A stretch of 8,996 bases of DNA from contig JAUWCW010000064.1 of assembly GCA_030609125.1 (NCBI GenBank), positions 1-8,996 on the forward strand. The letters run 5' to 3'. The translations under genes were made by a program, and so were the position numbers. Below the pieces are notes generated by a model. The model did no database searches, was not told where the DNA came from, and saw only the letters and a list, made by a program, of their open reading frames with translations. Source of the stretch: JAUWCW01 sp030609125 [NCBI: Candidatus Rokuibacteriota bacterium]. GTDB lineage: Bacteria > JAUVQV01. This document shows positions 1 to 7,400 of this stretch, in pieces (the first letter of the stretch is position 1; every line of letters begins with the position of its first letter).

Positions 1-1
1 C

Positions 2-268
2 CAGAAGATAGCCTATCTCATGCGCTCCGGAGCGCCCGACGCCCTTGACCTGATGGTGGGCTTCAACTTCTCCCACATGGCGATGGACCTGATCGCCGAC
101 AAGATCAGCGGACGGATGGTGGCCCTGAAAGACGGCAAGTACACCCACGTCCCGATAGACTCGGTGACCAGCGGCTTAAAGCGCGTGGACGTGGAAGAGT
201 TCTACGACGTGGAGGAGTATCGGCCCAAGGTGCAGCATGTCATGGGCAAGCCCATGTTCCTCTACTGA
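2..268 (+). CDS. 6-phosphofructokinase, C-terminal part (5' end outside window)
   Basis: This is the last 88 codons of a phosphofructokinase, the glycolytic enzyme that phosphorylates fructose 6-phosphate to fructose 1,6-bisphosphate in the cytoplasm. The reading frame is open to the left edge, and codon 1 of the visible part starts at base 2. The segment [12 protein letters not shown] corresponds to the conserved HIQRGGSP...D segment of E. coli PfkA, which helps bind fructose 6-phosphate. The Arg is kept, but the His of the E. coli enzyme is replaced by Tyr. It is followed by the C-terminal strand [17 protein letters not shown] and ends in GKPMFLY. I recognise this tail from the phosphofructokinases of Geobacter-like bacteria. 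The phosphoryl donor (ATP or pyrophosphate) is set by residues outside the window and cannot be judged, so no symbol is given. No link to the cytochrome genes is evident. Confidence 0.88.
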   Translation, partial: QKIAYLMRSGAPDALDLMVGFNFSHMAMDLIADKISGRMVALKDGKYTHVPIDSVTSGLKRVDVEEFYDVEEYRPKVQHVMGKPMFLY

Positions 269-304
269 GACGAGGAATCTTGAGGAGACGTCAGATCCAT
301 CGCG

Positions 305-348
305 GAGCCTGTGCTGAGCAAAGCCGAAGTGCTCGGTATGACAGGCGG
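305..348. repeat. hairpin-forming repeat-like segment
   Basis: Two nested inverted repeats are visible. The outer arms are GCCTGT (307-312) and ACAGGC (341-346). The inner arms are CTGAGCA (314-320) and TGCTCGG (330-336), with one G-T wobble or mismatch and a 9-base loop. Read on the minus strand, the segment resembles the short dispersed intergenic elements containing GAGC and TTCG words that I recall from many proteobacterial genomes. Because it follows the phosphofructokinase stop by about 40 bases it could also limit read-through, but there is no T-run after it. Confidence 0.4.
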
Positions 349-377
349 GAGGGCTCAGGATGGCGGGAGACGGTGTT

Positions 378-417
378 GCCCCCTCTCCCCTCGTGGGAGA
401 GGGTAGTGTGAGGGGGC
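378..417. repeat. CCCTCTCCC / GGGAGAGGG inverted repeat (REP-like)
   Basis: CCCTCTCCC at 381-389 is a perfect inverted match to GGGAGAGGG at 395-403, giving a 9-bp GC-rich stem with a 5-base loop. A second, overlapping arm pair, GCCCCCT (378-384) and AGGGGGC (411-417), is also perfect and cannot form at the same time as the first. The pattern of a CCCTCTCCC stem followed by GTGAGGGGG matches a type of dispersed extragenic repeat I recall from proteobacterial intergenic regions. Only one clear copy is in the window, so the repeat status is inferred. Confidence 0.5.
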
Positions 418-808
418 ACGGTGTTGCTCTCTCTCCCTCTGAGGGCAGGCTCGGGATGAGAAGCGGAAAGGTTTGCGGCTCGTGCCGAAAGCCCGGCTCC
501 GAACAACATATTCCCTCACAAATCCTGAATCTGAGCGCGAATTCTGTGAATATATTCTTGCGTGAGCCCTAAGGAATGTCTATGGGGCAGAAGGCTTCAG
601 AGAGATATGATCATTCTTGAGGATTCATGACGCTTGAACCTTTGGGCAGAGCTTTCCGCCGCCGCCGTCTCCGGCTCTCTTCAGGAAGAAATTGGAGGGT
701 AGCTTTTTTCGATGCAGGAAATCCAGTGACAAAAGGGGAGTGGTATGGCTGGCTTCGCCGTGAACCGCCTGCCTGCCGGGTTCTTGTCCAGCCGGCCACA
801 TTCCCGCC

Positions 809-836
809 TTGACAGCCCGCTCAACACCTGCAAAAT
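809..836 (+). promoter_or_regulatory. weak sigma-70-type promoter candidate for the prolyl isomerase
   Basis: A perfect -35 hexamer TTGACA (809-814) is followed, after 16 bases, by CAAAAT (831-836), which matches four of six -10 positions. Transcription would begin close to 843, immediately before the ATG at 844. The mRNA would then be almost leaderless for the first ATG, or would use GGAG (846-849) for the ATG at 853. Single promoter matches like this occur often by chance, so support is weak. Confidence 0.25.
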
Positions 837-843
837 ACGCCTT

Positions 844-1824
844 ATGGAGACTATGAAGTGCCCCGCACCGGTCGGGCTCGCCACTCTTACGTTCCTCCTC
901 CTGCTCACGGCCGCGCTCCCTTCCCCGGCGGGAGAAACCGTGGCCTTCGTCAACAAGGTGCCGATCAGTCTGGATTTCTACAACCAGTGCCGGCCCGCCT
1001 TTCTCAAGCAGAAAGGGATCCCGCCCGGGCAGTCCGGCGCCAAAGAGAGCAGCGGCGGGTTGAAGCGGGACCTGATAGATTGGCTCATCGACCGGGAACT
1101 GCTTTTCCAGGAGGCGAGGGAGACGGGGTACCTGGCCGGAAGCGACAGCGTGGATGAAGAACTCGAGAGAATCCTCAGGCCATTCAATTCACAGGAAAGA
1201 TTCGCGAGTACCCTCAGCCGCAACAACTTCACACTTGAGCAGTACAGGGAATTTCTCCGGCGCCGGCTCACAATTGAAAAATTTCTCAAGAACGAAATCG
1301 CCGGAACAGTCGAGGTGACGGACGAGGAGGTCGACGCCCACCATAACGCCCATCTCGATCGGTTCCGAACTCCGGAGCAGGTTCGCGTCTCCCACATAAT
1401 GGTCAGGGTCCCCCATGACGCCGGAACGGCTGAGAGAGAGGCGGCGAGGAAAAGGCTCGAGGAAATCCTCCGGGCCCATCAGGACGGGGTGGATTTCAGC
1501 GAGTTGGCCAGGAAGCACTCGGACTGCTCCAGCAGTGTAAAGGGAGGCGACCTGGGCTTTTTCGCCAGGGGAAAGATGTCTCCTTCCTTCGAAGAGAGGG
1601 CGTTTTCGCTGCAGACGGGATCAGTCTCCGGAATTGTCGAGACGCCCTTCGGGTACCATGTGATCAAGGTCGAAGAACGCAGGGAAGCCGCAAGAATTTC
1701 CCCCGAGGAAGTGGCCGCCACGCTGAGAGAATCTCTACGGGAGATCAAGGTCGACGAGGCCGTAGAAGAAAGGCTGCAAATCCTCAGGGACCGGGCCTCC
1801 GTGGAGATAACACAGCAGTTCTGA
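844..1824 (+). CDS. secreted parvulin-type peptidyl-prolyl cis-trans isomerase (SurA/PrsA-like)
   Basis: This is a 326-residue periplasmic folding catalyst that should isomerise peptide bonds before proline in exported proteins. Residues 1-30 form a signal peptide: a short charged start, a Leu-rich core (TFLLLLTAALP) and a small-residue cleavage region before ETVAFVNK. There is no lipobox. Residues 31-180 resemble the helical chaperone region of SurA/PrsA, including the AFVNKVPISLDFY opening and the charged helix LIDRELLFQEA. Residues 181-278 are a complete parvulin domain: SHIMV with His184, DCSSS with Cys228, GGDLGFFARG, FEERAF, and FGYHVIK with His272. A coiled, charged tail follows. The start at 844 was chosen because it opens a standard signal peptide; 853 is equally possible. 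The in-frame ATG at 745 has a strong AAGGGGAG site (733-740), but it would put 33 extra residues before the signal peptide. The gene converges on the LamG/Big_1 gene, which may be a client along with the cytochrome. Confidence 0.9.
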   Translation: METMKCPAPVGLATLTFLLLLTAALPSPAGETVAFVNKVPISLDFYNQCRPAFLKQKGIPPGQSGAKESSGGLKRDLIDWLIDRELLFQEARETGYLAGSDSVDEELERILRPFNSQERFASTLSRNNFTLEQYREFLRRRLTIEKFLKNEIAGTVEVTDEEVDAHHNAHLDRFRTPEQVRVSHIMVRVPHDAGTAEREAARKRLEEILRAHQDGVDFSELARKHSDCSSSVKGGDLGFFARGKMSPSFEERAFSLQTGSVSGIVETPFGYHVIKVEERREAARISPEEVAATLRESLREIKVDEAVEERLQILRDRASVEITQQF

Positions 1825-1843
1825 CGGTTGGGCTGACCGTCAG
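1821..1843. terminator. hairpin shared by two convergent gene ends
   Basis: CTGACGGT (1821-1828) pairs perfectly with ACCGTCAG (1836-1843) around a 7-base loop. The stop codon of the prolyl isomerase (TGA, 1822-1824) lies in the left arm. The stop codon of the opposing gene (TCA on this strand, 1842-1840) lies in the right arm. The position between convergent genes suggests a bidirectional transcription stop, but neither side has a T-run, so intrinsic termination is uncertain. Confidence 0.45.
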
Positions 1844-4329
1844 AAGAAGCTGTAATCGGTTACCGCGAGGGCGAGCGCACGGGCCGCCGTAAGCTCCTCT
1901 TCGGTCGGGACGGTCGACCGGACAGTCACCTCGATGATCGCCTTGCCGGGGATTCTTCCGGCGACGAACTCGGCGGTTGAGATGCCGTCCTCGTCGGTGA
2001 GTTCCTCTATGCTGCGCAGACGGCCTTGTCCAATGGCCACCACATACTCCACTTCGATGCCTTCGTTGGGGTTGTCGTTGATGTCCGTGACCAGCACCTC
2101 GAGGTCCGCCTTGCTTCGCCCATCGGCCGGCAGGATGTCGGGAACAACGGTAATGGCGATCTTGGCCGGAGCGTCACTGCGCAGTTCGATCCTGACCACT
2201 CCGCTGATGCCCACATCCTGGTCTATCGCCGTGATAAGCACGACACCGATCTTCTTGCCGGCGGTGTAGACCGCCCGGGCCTTGCCGTTGTTGTCGGTGG
2301 TGCCCGACACTGTGCGGATGGACCCGCTTCCCGCGGTGACCCGGAAGCTCACCCGGTGGCCTTCCGCGGGAATACCGTCCCTGGAGACGAAGGCCGTTAT
2401 CCTGGCCGTACTCTCGCCGTCGGCCGTGAGCCATTCGTCGCTGGAGGTCACCACGATCGAGTAGCCGAGGGCCTTCCCGGCGACCTGCTGAACGGCTTCG
2501 AGTTCAACCTCCGCCCGAGCCCTGATAAAGGTCTTGACATACCCGGCGCCGGTGTCGTTGCTCAACATGTCGCGGGCGACGATGATGGCCGTCTTGGCCG
2601 CGAAACCGGCGGTATAGGTCGCCGTCACCTGACCGAACAGATCGGTCTCACCCCAGAAATCCCGCCTCAGGGAGCCGCCCACCTCGTCGGCAAACTGACC
2701 GCCGCCGACAACGCCCGTGAATTGGGAAGTCGTGGCGAGGATGAACCCGATCTCATGTCCCGCAACGGCTTCCTCGTTGGCGTCCGTGACCGTTACGAGA
2801 ACCGTGGACTTCGATTCTTCGTCGGCCTCCAGCTCCTGTGGGGAGGCGTGAACGATGATAGTAAGGGAGGCGTCGATCTCGAACTGCTCATCTCCGACCA
2901 TGGTCGCCTGCGCCTCTCCCCGCGAGAGATGCCCGACCACGAGTGCCACGGGATAGCGGTCCCGGTAGTCCACCACGAAGGCGCCTTCGTACTTGCCCGG
3001 ACTTTCAGGATCTTCACTCATGGAGAGCCCGGAATGCGGCCGGATGACGTGCTGGAAGCTGCCGTCGTCCATCACGGCTACAACGGCGGTGTAGTAGGGA
3101 ACGTCCGCCTCGAGCCCCTCTATGGTGTAGCTCTGTGCCTGGACTTCGAGGACCTCGACCGGTTCCATCTCCTCCGTCACCGCGGCGATAGGCTCGCGAC
3201 TGACGAACACCCGATATTCCTCCACGTCCCGCAGGTTGATTTCGCCTTCATCGAAGAAGGTTATCTCCTCGAGATAGACACCGTACCCCTGCCAGCTCAG
3301 TTCGATCTTTCCCTTTATGTCAGGCACAGTTACGATGTCGAAGGTTGCGGTCGCCCCCGCCGTTCCCTCCAGTGCCACCGTCATTGTATCGCCGGCGACC
3401 AGCTTCAGCGAGAAGCCCGCAACGCTGACGCCGTTGTGCTCGACGGAAAGTATCTCGGGCTGACCCTCCGCGGCGCCGATCCGGGCAAGATCGAAGGAGG
3501 TGACCACCGTATCGTGGAAGCGCAGATCGTCGAGGATGGAATTTTCGAGGTAGCGGACCCCCCTTCCTATCCCCTTGTCCCAGTCCTTGCCTTCCGCACC
3601 AACCCGGACCTCAGTCACCCCGGAGAGGTCCAAGCGGCCGTTTTTCATGGTGACCTTGCCCATCTCCGTACTCCGAACCTGGGCGTAGGAACCGACGGGA
3701 GGATAGGCGCTCGTGAGGGCCTTCCCGTTCACCAGGACCTGGTTCTCCCCCTCCGCCGCCCCGTAGGTGAGGGCCACATGTATCCACTCCCCGGCCCGGG
3801 GCGTGAAATCGAGAGGGATTACTTCCCCCCACACGTTCAGGTCGTAGGCTGGGTCGGCCGTCCTCTTCGAGTCCATGAGGAGCTCTGCCCCCCCTCCGAA
3901 CTCGCTGCCTTCCCACTGGATGTACACGGTGAGAATATTGCGGTCCTCGTGGTCCACAAACTCGAGGACCGGCTCGCGGCCCCGGCTCTTATCCCCGCTG
4001 TTCCGGCGCTGCAACCAGAACTCAATCGTCCCCTCCTGCCCTCTGAGTCTCGTAACGAGACCCTGGGACAGGATCAGGCCGCCGAAATCAGTCCGAGTCG
4101 AGCGGTCCACGGTAAACCCCTGGAGGCCGTCTTCGGTCTCCACCACGCGCGCCGTGCCCACGGCTCTGACCGCCGAAGGGCTGTCAAAGGTCTCCTCGTA
4201 GATGATCTCCGCGGAGGCCCCGCCCGACAGCGTCAGGACCAGGCCGGTTGCCACAAGCACGGCCGGCAGAGAGAAACGTCTCCCACCGGCTCTCCTTGCC
4301 GTTCTTCTCTTCCTTGCCACTCTGTTCAT
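1840..4329 (-). CDS. secreted LamG / Fn3-like / triple Big_1 (invasin-type Ig-like) surface protein
   Basis: This 829-residue exported protein has no visible catalytic motif. Residues 1-40 form a long signal peptide: a basic n-region (RVARKRRTARRAGGRR), a hydrophobic core, and cleavage at GGASA-EIIYEE. Residues about 43-295 fit a concanavalin-like LamG jellyroll, with GTIEFWLQ, WIHVALTYG, QVLVNGKAL and ILDDLRFHDT. Residues about 335-425 resemble a fibronectin type III module (KIELSWQ, EEYRVFVS, YTIEGLEADVPYYTAVVAV). Three Big_1-type Ig-like domains follow, at about 487-590, 620-703 and 722-804. Each has the strand pattern of T/S-V-x-V-T-D, a central G-x-x-V-x-F and a T-D-x-x-G-x-x-x-A-x-Y-x-A-G segment. 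The protein ends 25 residues later without an anchor, so it is probably periplasmic or released to the surface. The ATG at 4329 was chosen over an in-frame GTG at 4401 because AGGG lies seven bases upstream and the signal peptide begins there. It follows the giant cytochrome by 153 bases on the same strand. A role as adhesin or scaffold is an inference. Confidence 0.82.
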   Translation of the reverse strand: MNRVARKRRTARRAGGRRFSLPAVLVATGLVLTLSGGASAEIIYEETFDSPSAVRAVGTARVVETEDGLQGFTVDRSTRTDFGGLILSQGLVTRLRGQEGTIEFWLQRRNSGDKSRGREPVLEFVDHEDRNILTVYIQWEGSEFGGGAELLMDSKRTADPAYDLNVWGEVIPLDFTPRAGEWIHVALTYGAAEGENQVLVNGKALTSAYPPVGSYAQVRSTEMGKVTMKNGRLDLSGVTEVRVGAEGKDWDKGIGRGVRYLENSILDDLRFHDTVVTSFDLARIGAAEGQPEILSVEHNGVSVAGFSLKLVAGDTMTVALEGTAGATATFDIVTVPDIKGKIELSWQGYGVYLEEITFFDEGEINLRDVEEYRVFVSREPIAAVTEEMEPVEVLEVQAQSYTIEGLEADVPYYTAVVAVMDDGSFQHVIRPHSGLSMSEDPESPGKYEGAFVVDYRDRYPVALVVGHLSRGEAQATMVGDEQFEIDASLTIIVHASPQELEADEESKSTVLVTVTDANEEAVAGHEIGFILATTSQFTGVVGGGQFADEVGGSLRRDFWGETDLFGQVTATYTAGFAAKTAIIVARDMLSNDTGAGYVKTFIRARAEVELEAVQQVAGKALGYSIVVTSSDEWLTADGESTARITAFVSRDGIPAEGHRVSFRVTAGSGSIRTVSGTTDNNGKARAVYTAGKKIGVVLITAIDQDVGISGVVRIELRSDAPAKIAITVVPDILPADGRSKADLEVLVTDINDNPNEGIEVEYVVAIGQGRLRSIEELTDEDGISTAEFVAGRIPGKAIIEVTVRSTVPTEEELTAARALALAVTDYSFF

Positions 4330-4482
4330 TGTACGGCCCTGTCTTTCCTTGCCTCTAACCTTTACTACTGTTTTCCTCGGACAAAGTAACACCTTCTGCA
4401 CTGCCGGCGTTCATCCCGGTGGCGCAGGTCAGGGAGAATTTTCCGCAATCCGAGGCATGAGGAGCAGTGAGGCGCCTTGAGA
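4330..4482 (-). other. intergenic spacer between giant cytochrome and LamG/Big_1 gene
   Basis: These 153 bases separate the cytochrome stop from the next start on the same strand. No terminator with a T-run, no convincing promoter and no riboswitch core were recognised. The minus strand carries a GC-rich block with two CCGG words that could fold weakly. The lack of a clear terminator is compatible with read-through transcription of both genes, though a spacer of this size could also hold a separate promoter. Confidence 0.4.
4337..4340 (-). promoter_or_regulatory. ribosome binding site AGGG for the LamG/Big_1 gene
   Basis: Read on the minus strand, AGGG lies seven bases before the ATG at 4329-4327. 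A second purine-rich stretch, AAGGAAAG, lies slightly further upstream (4350-4343). This spacing supports the ATG as the start rather than the GTG at 4401. Confidence 0.5.
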
Positions 4483-7400
4483 TCAGTACGTCTCCCACTG
4501 CTTTCCTCCCGTTGGCATGGGGCTGCCGGCGCTGGGAGGGGTGCTGTCCCATGGGGTCACCTGGTTCCACGGCAGGTGGTAGTCTTCCCCGTGACAGGCC
4601 ATGCTGTTGGTGTGGGGAGCGTTGATGCCTTGTTTGTAGTCCCGGAACTGCCTTCCCTCCTCGTTGTTGATCGACGTTTCGATGCAGTTCGTCTTCACGA
4701 GACGCGGGAGGGCCTGGGAGTGCGGCGAGTGGCACTTGGAGCAGGAGAAGCGGTGGTACCCCGGCGCGGGGGCCTGACCGGTGTCGTCATCCGGAAAGTG
4801 TGCCGCCCAGTTGTACCGGCCGAAATTGTTGCTCGCCTTGGGAGTTACGCCGTTGGAAACTTGCGTGTGCTGGCTCCCGGCGGACTCTATCTTTGCGTGG
4901 GCCACGACCGACCACCAGTCCTTGGAATTGGTGCCGTGCGGAGCCTGGGACGGATCCCCCGCCTGATCGGGCATCCTTCCCCCGTCCATGAGGTGCTGAT
5001 CGACTATTCCGTCGTAGCCCGTGTACCAGTTGGGATCAAAGGGGTTCCAGGAGGTGTTACCCTCCCACCCCTTCACCGTGCTGTGGATGGATCTGATCGA
5101 GGCCCTTCCGCTCCCGCTGTTCGGCCAGCCGGTGCCGCCTGAGTCGCTGCTGGTGTGGCAGACGCTGCAGAGGCCGGCGAAATCCGAATAGGTCCCGCTC
5201 AGGGGGCCTGAAGCGGGGTAGGCCACGGTCAGGACGTTCCCCGACTCGTCCCAGTAGGGGTTGGCGTTGGAGGAGTCAACCCCCCAGGTGTTGTCGTCGA
5301 TGAAATAGCCGTCGTGCCCGGCGGCATTGCCGACGCCGTAGGACCCGGCCCCGCTTACGCCGGTGCCGTAGCCGCCGCCGATGAGCGGCGGATTGTTGAA
5401 GTGCTGGGCGTCGTCACCCGCACGGAAGTCGGGCGTCTCGCGGGGTGTCGGAGGGGGTGCCGTTCCGCCCGCACCGGTCCAGTTTCTCGTCAGGGTGGAA
5501 CCGGCCGTGGTGATGTCCCCGGCGCGGTCTTCCTTGTACGGCGCGGTCAGCCAGTTCCCTTTGAGCAACGGGTACTTCAGGCCGCCGTTCGTGGTTCTCA
5601 GAAAAGTCGTGTCTGTCCGTGGAGTCACCCCGTGGGGGTCGTGGCAGGGGGTGCACTGTCCCATACCGGCCCCGTCGAGGACCGGGTGGGCCGCCGCCGT
5701 GGAGAGGGATCCCGTCCAGTGGCTGCTCTGGATGCCGGTGCCGCCCGCGTTCGGCTGCTTGAAAGTGAAAGACTGGGTGTCCCAGCTGTCGCTCGTGCGC
5801 CACCGCCCGGCGGCTCCGCTGTAATAGTCGGTGATGGCGGCGCTCACTCCGTAGTCGGTATAGGACCCGGCATCGACGGCTGGATCGTCGCCGAGGTGGC
5901 AGTCGAAACACAAGTCCGCCTCCGCCGAGTACTCCCCGGGAGATCCCGATGCGGCGGGCGTGTAGTCCCAGCCCGACCACCTGCCGCTCTGGCCGACGAG
6001 GATTCCCCCGATGCTCCCGTCGGCGGCGGCGCTCGACCCGGAAATGTTCCAGGAGCGGGTCACCGTCACGTCGGAACCATGGGCGTTGTGGCAGTCCAGG
6101 CACTGGAGGCCGACAGCATCACCGCCGCTGTCGGACCACGCTCCGCTCGTAGCGATGCCTCGCTCGTTGAGGTCCGGACGGCGGTGGGGTGAATCTGCCT
6201 TGAAGACATAAAAGGCCGGGGTCACGTTGAAGGTGTTCGAGTCGTAGGAGCTGAATCTGCCGGTGGTGGAGACATCGAACTTGACGGCGATGCTGGTCTC
6301 GTCCCAGGACCTGGAGACGGGTGTACTGGTGTCGCCCACGGCGGTGAGGGCAAAGGGCTGTACCGCCTCCATGTACTGGCTGTGACACCCCAGGCAGAAT
6401 GTGGTTACGACGGGCGAGGTGCCCGCCCGGTCGGCAGGGTCGAAGTTCAGCACGTCGTAGGCCTGGACTGTCTCGGGATCGATGTTAACGCCGCCGGCGT
6501 TGTAGTGTTTCAGGCCGATCAGCCCGTCATTGCCGCCGGCCTCGTTTTCATAGTGGCAGGCGATACATCCCCGCTCCTTCTGCACCTGCGTTGCCGCCAG
6601 CGCGCCGTCAATGTGGTGGGATGACAGTGAGAAGTCTCCCGTGCTGAACGTGGAATCCGTGATGAGTCGGAACGAGCCCTGGGCGCTGTTGTGGCAGTCG
6701 AGACAGGCCGCGGAGGGGTGTCCCCCCTCGATGCACACCGCGGCGAAGGAGCGCGGGTCGCCGGGCCAGTAGTTGCCGTCGGTCCTCGGGGATGTATGGT
6801 CGGCATCGTTGGCGTGGCAGCCGGCGCAGTAAAGACCGGCCGGTGCCGCACCGATCGTTGGATTGGTCGGGGTGTCGCAGGAGGCGTCGAGGTTGTCATT
6901 GATCTCGATGGTGCCGTCCCGGTGCTGCGGATCCGAGGTGATGAAGTGGCAGGTGTCGCACCCATGTGGTGAGGAGGCCACGTGCTCGATTCCGTTCCGG
7001 AAGTCTCCGGGCTCTCCGTGGCAGACGGCGCAGTAGGCCTGCCCAGGCGTCGTCACCGTGTGATCGGCATCGGCGTCGAGAGACCAGAGGCGGTCCCAGT
7101 CGCCGCCGTCGCTATGACAGCTGGACGTACAGGTGTCGTCCGTGTCGTCAACGAGGACGTTCAGTGTCAGGGTCATGGCTGTCGAGTCCCAGTTGAAGAC
7201 CGCCGTCGAGGGATCATTGGCCGTCCCGCTGATGTGGGCCTCGGTGGGCCTGTCCTGGTGGCAGTGAGTGCAGGTGAATGACCCGCCGAAATCGTCGTCG
7301 TGAGAGACGGTGCCGTTGAGGGCGTCATCGAGGATGTGAAGACCGCTGTTGGGATTGGTTCCGGTCCCGCCCGCGGTGTGGCACATGGTGCAGGCACCGG

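Larger units (their letters stand above)
269..843. other. gene-free intergenic region with repeat-like hairpins
   Basis: This stretch of about 575 bases lies between the phosphofructokinase stop and the chosen start of the prolyl isomerase. No open frame in it has a convincing protein or a supported start. The left part (about 297-450) holds two strong inverted repeats, listed separately. A short direct repeat CGGTGTTGC occurs at 371-379 and 419-427. A 10-base palindrome GAATATATTC is at 548-557. A T6 run at 711-716 has no clear stem in front of it, so it is not called a terminator. The right end holds a -35-like TTGACA. No tRNA, rRNA or riboswitch was recognised. Confidence 0.6.

Noticed and set aside
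711-716. T6 run as an intrinsic terminator in the intergenic region
   Set aside because: No stable GC-rich stem ends directly before the T-run.
2026-4389. A 787-codon open frame on the + strand
   Set aside because: It lies wholly opposite the LamG/Big_1 gene, its translation is rich in His, Arg and Gly without recognisable domains, and long antisense frames are expected opposite GC-rich genes.
4330-4482. A cyclic-di-GMP or similar riboswitch before the LamG/Big_1 gene
   Set aside because: The conserved core words of the GEMM family were not found, and the only structure seen is a weak GC-rich fold.
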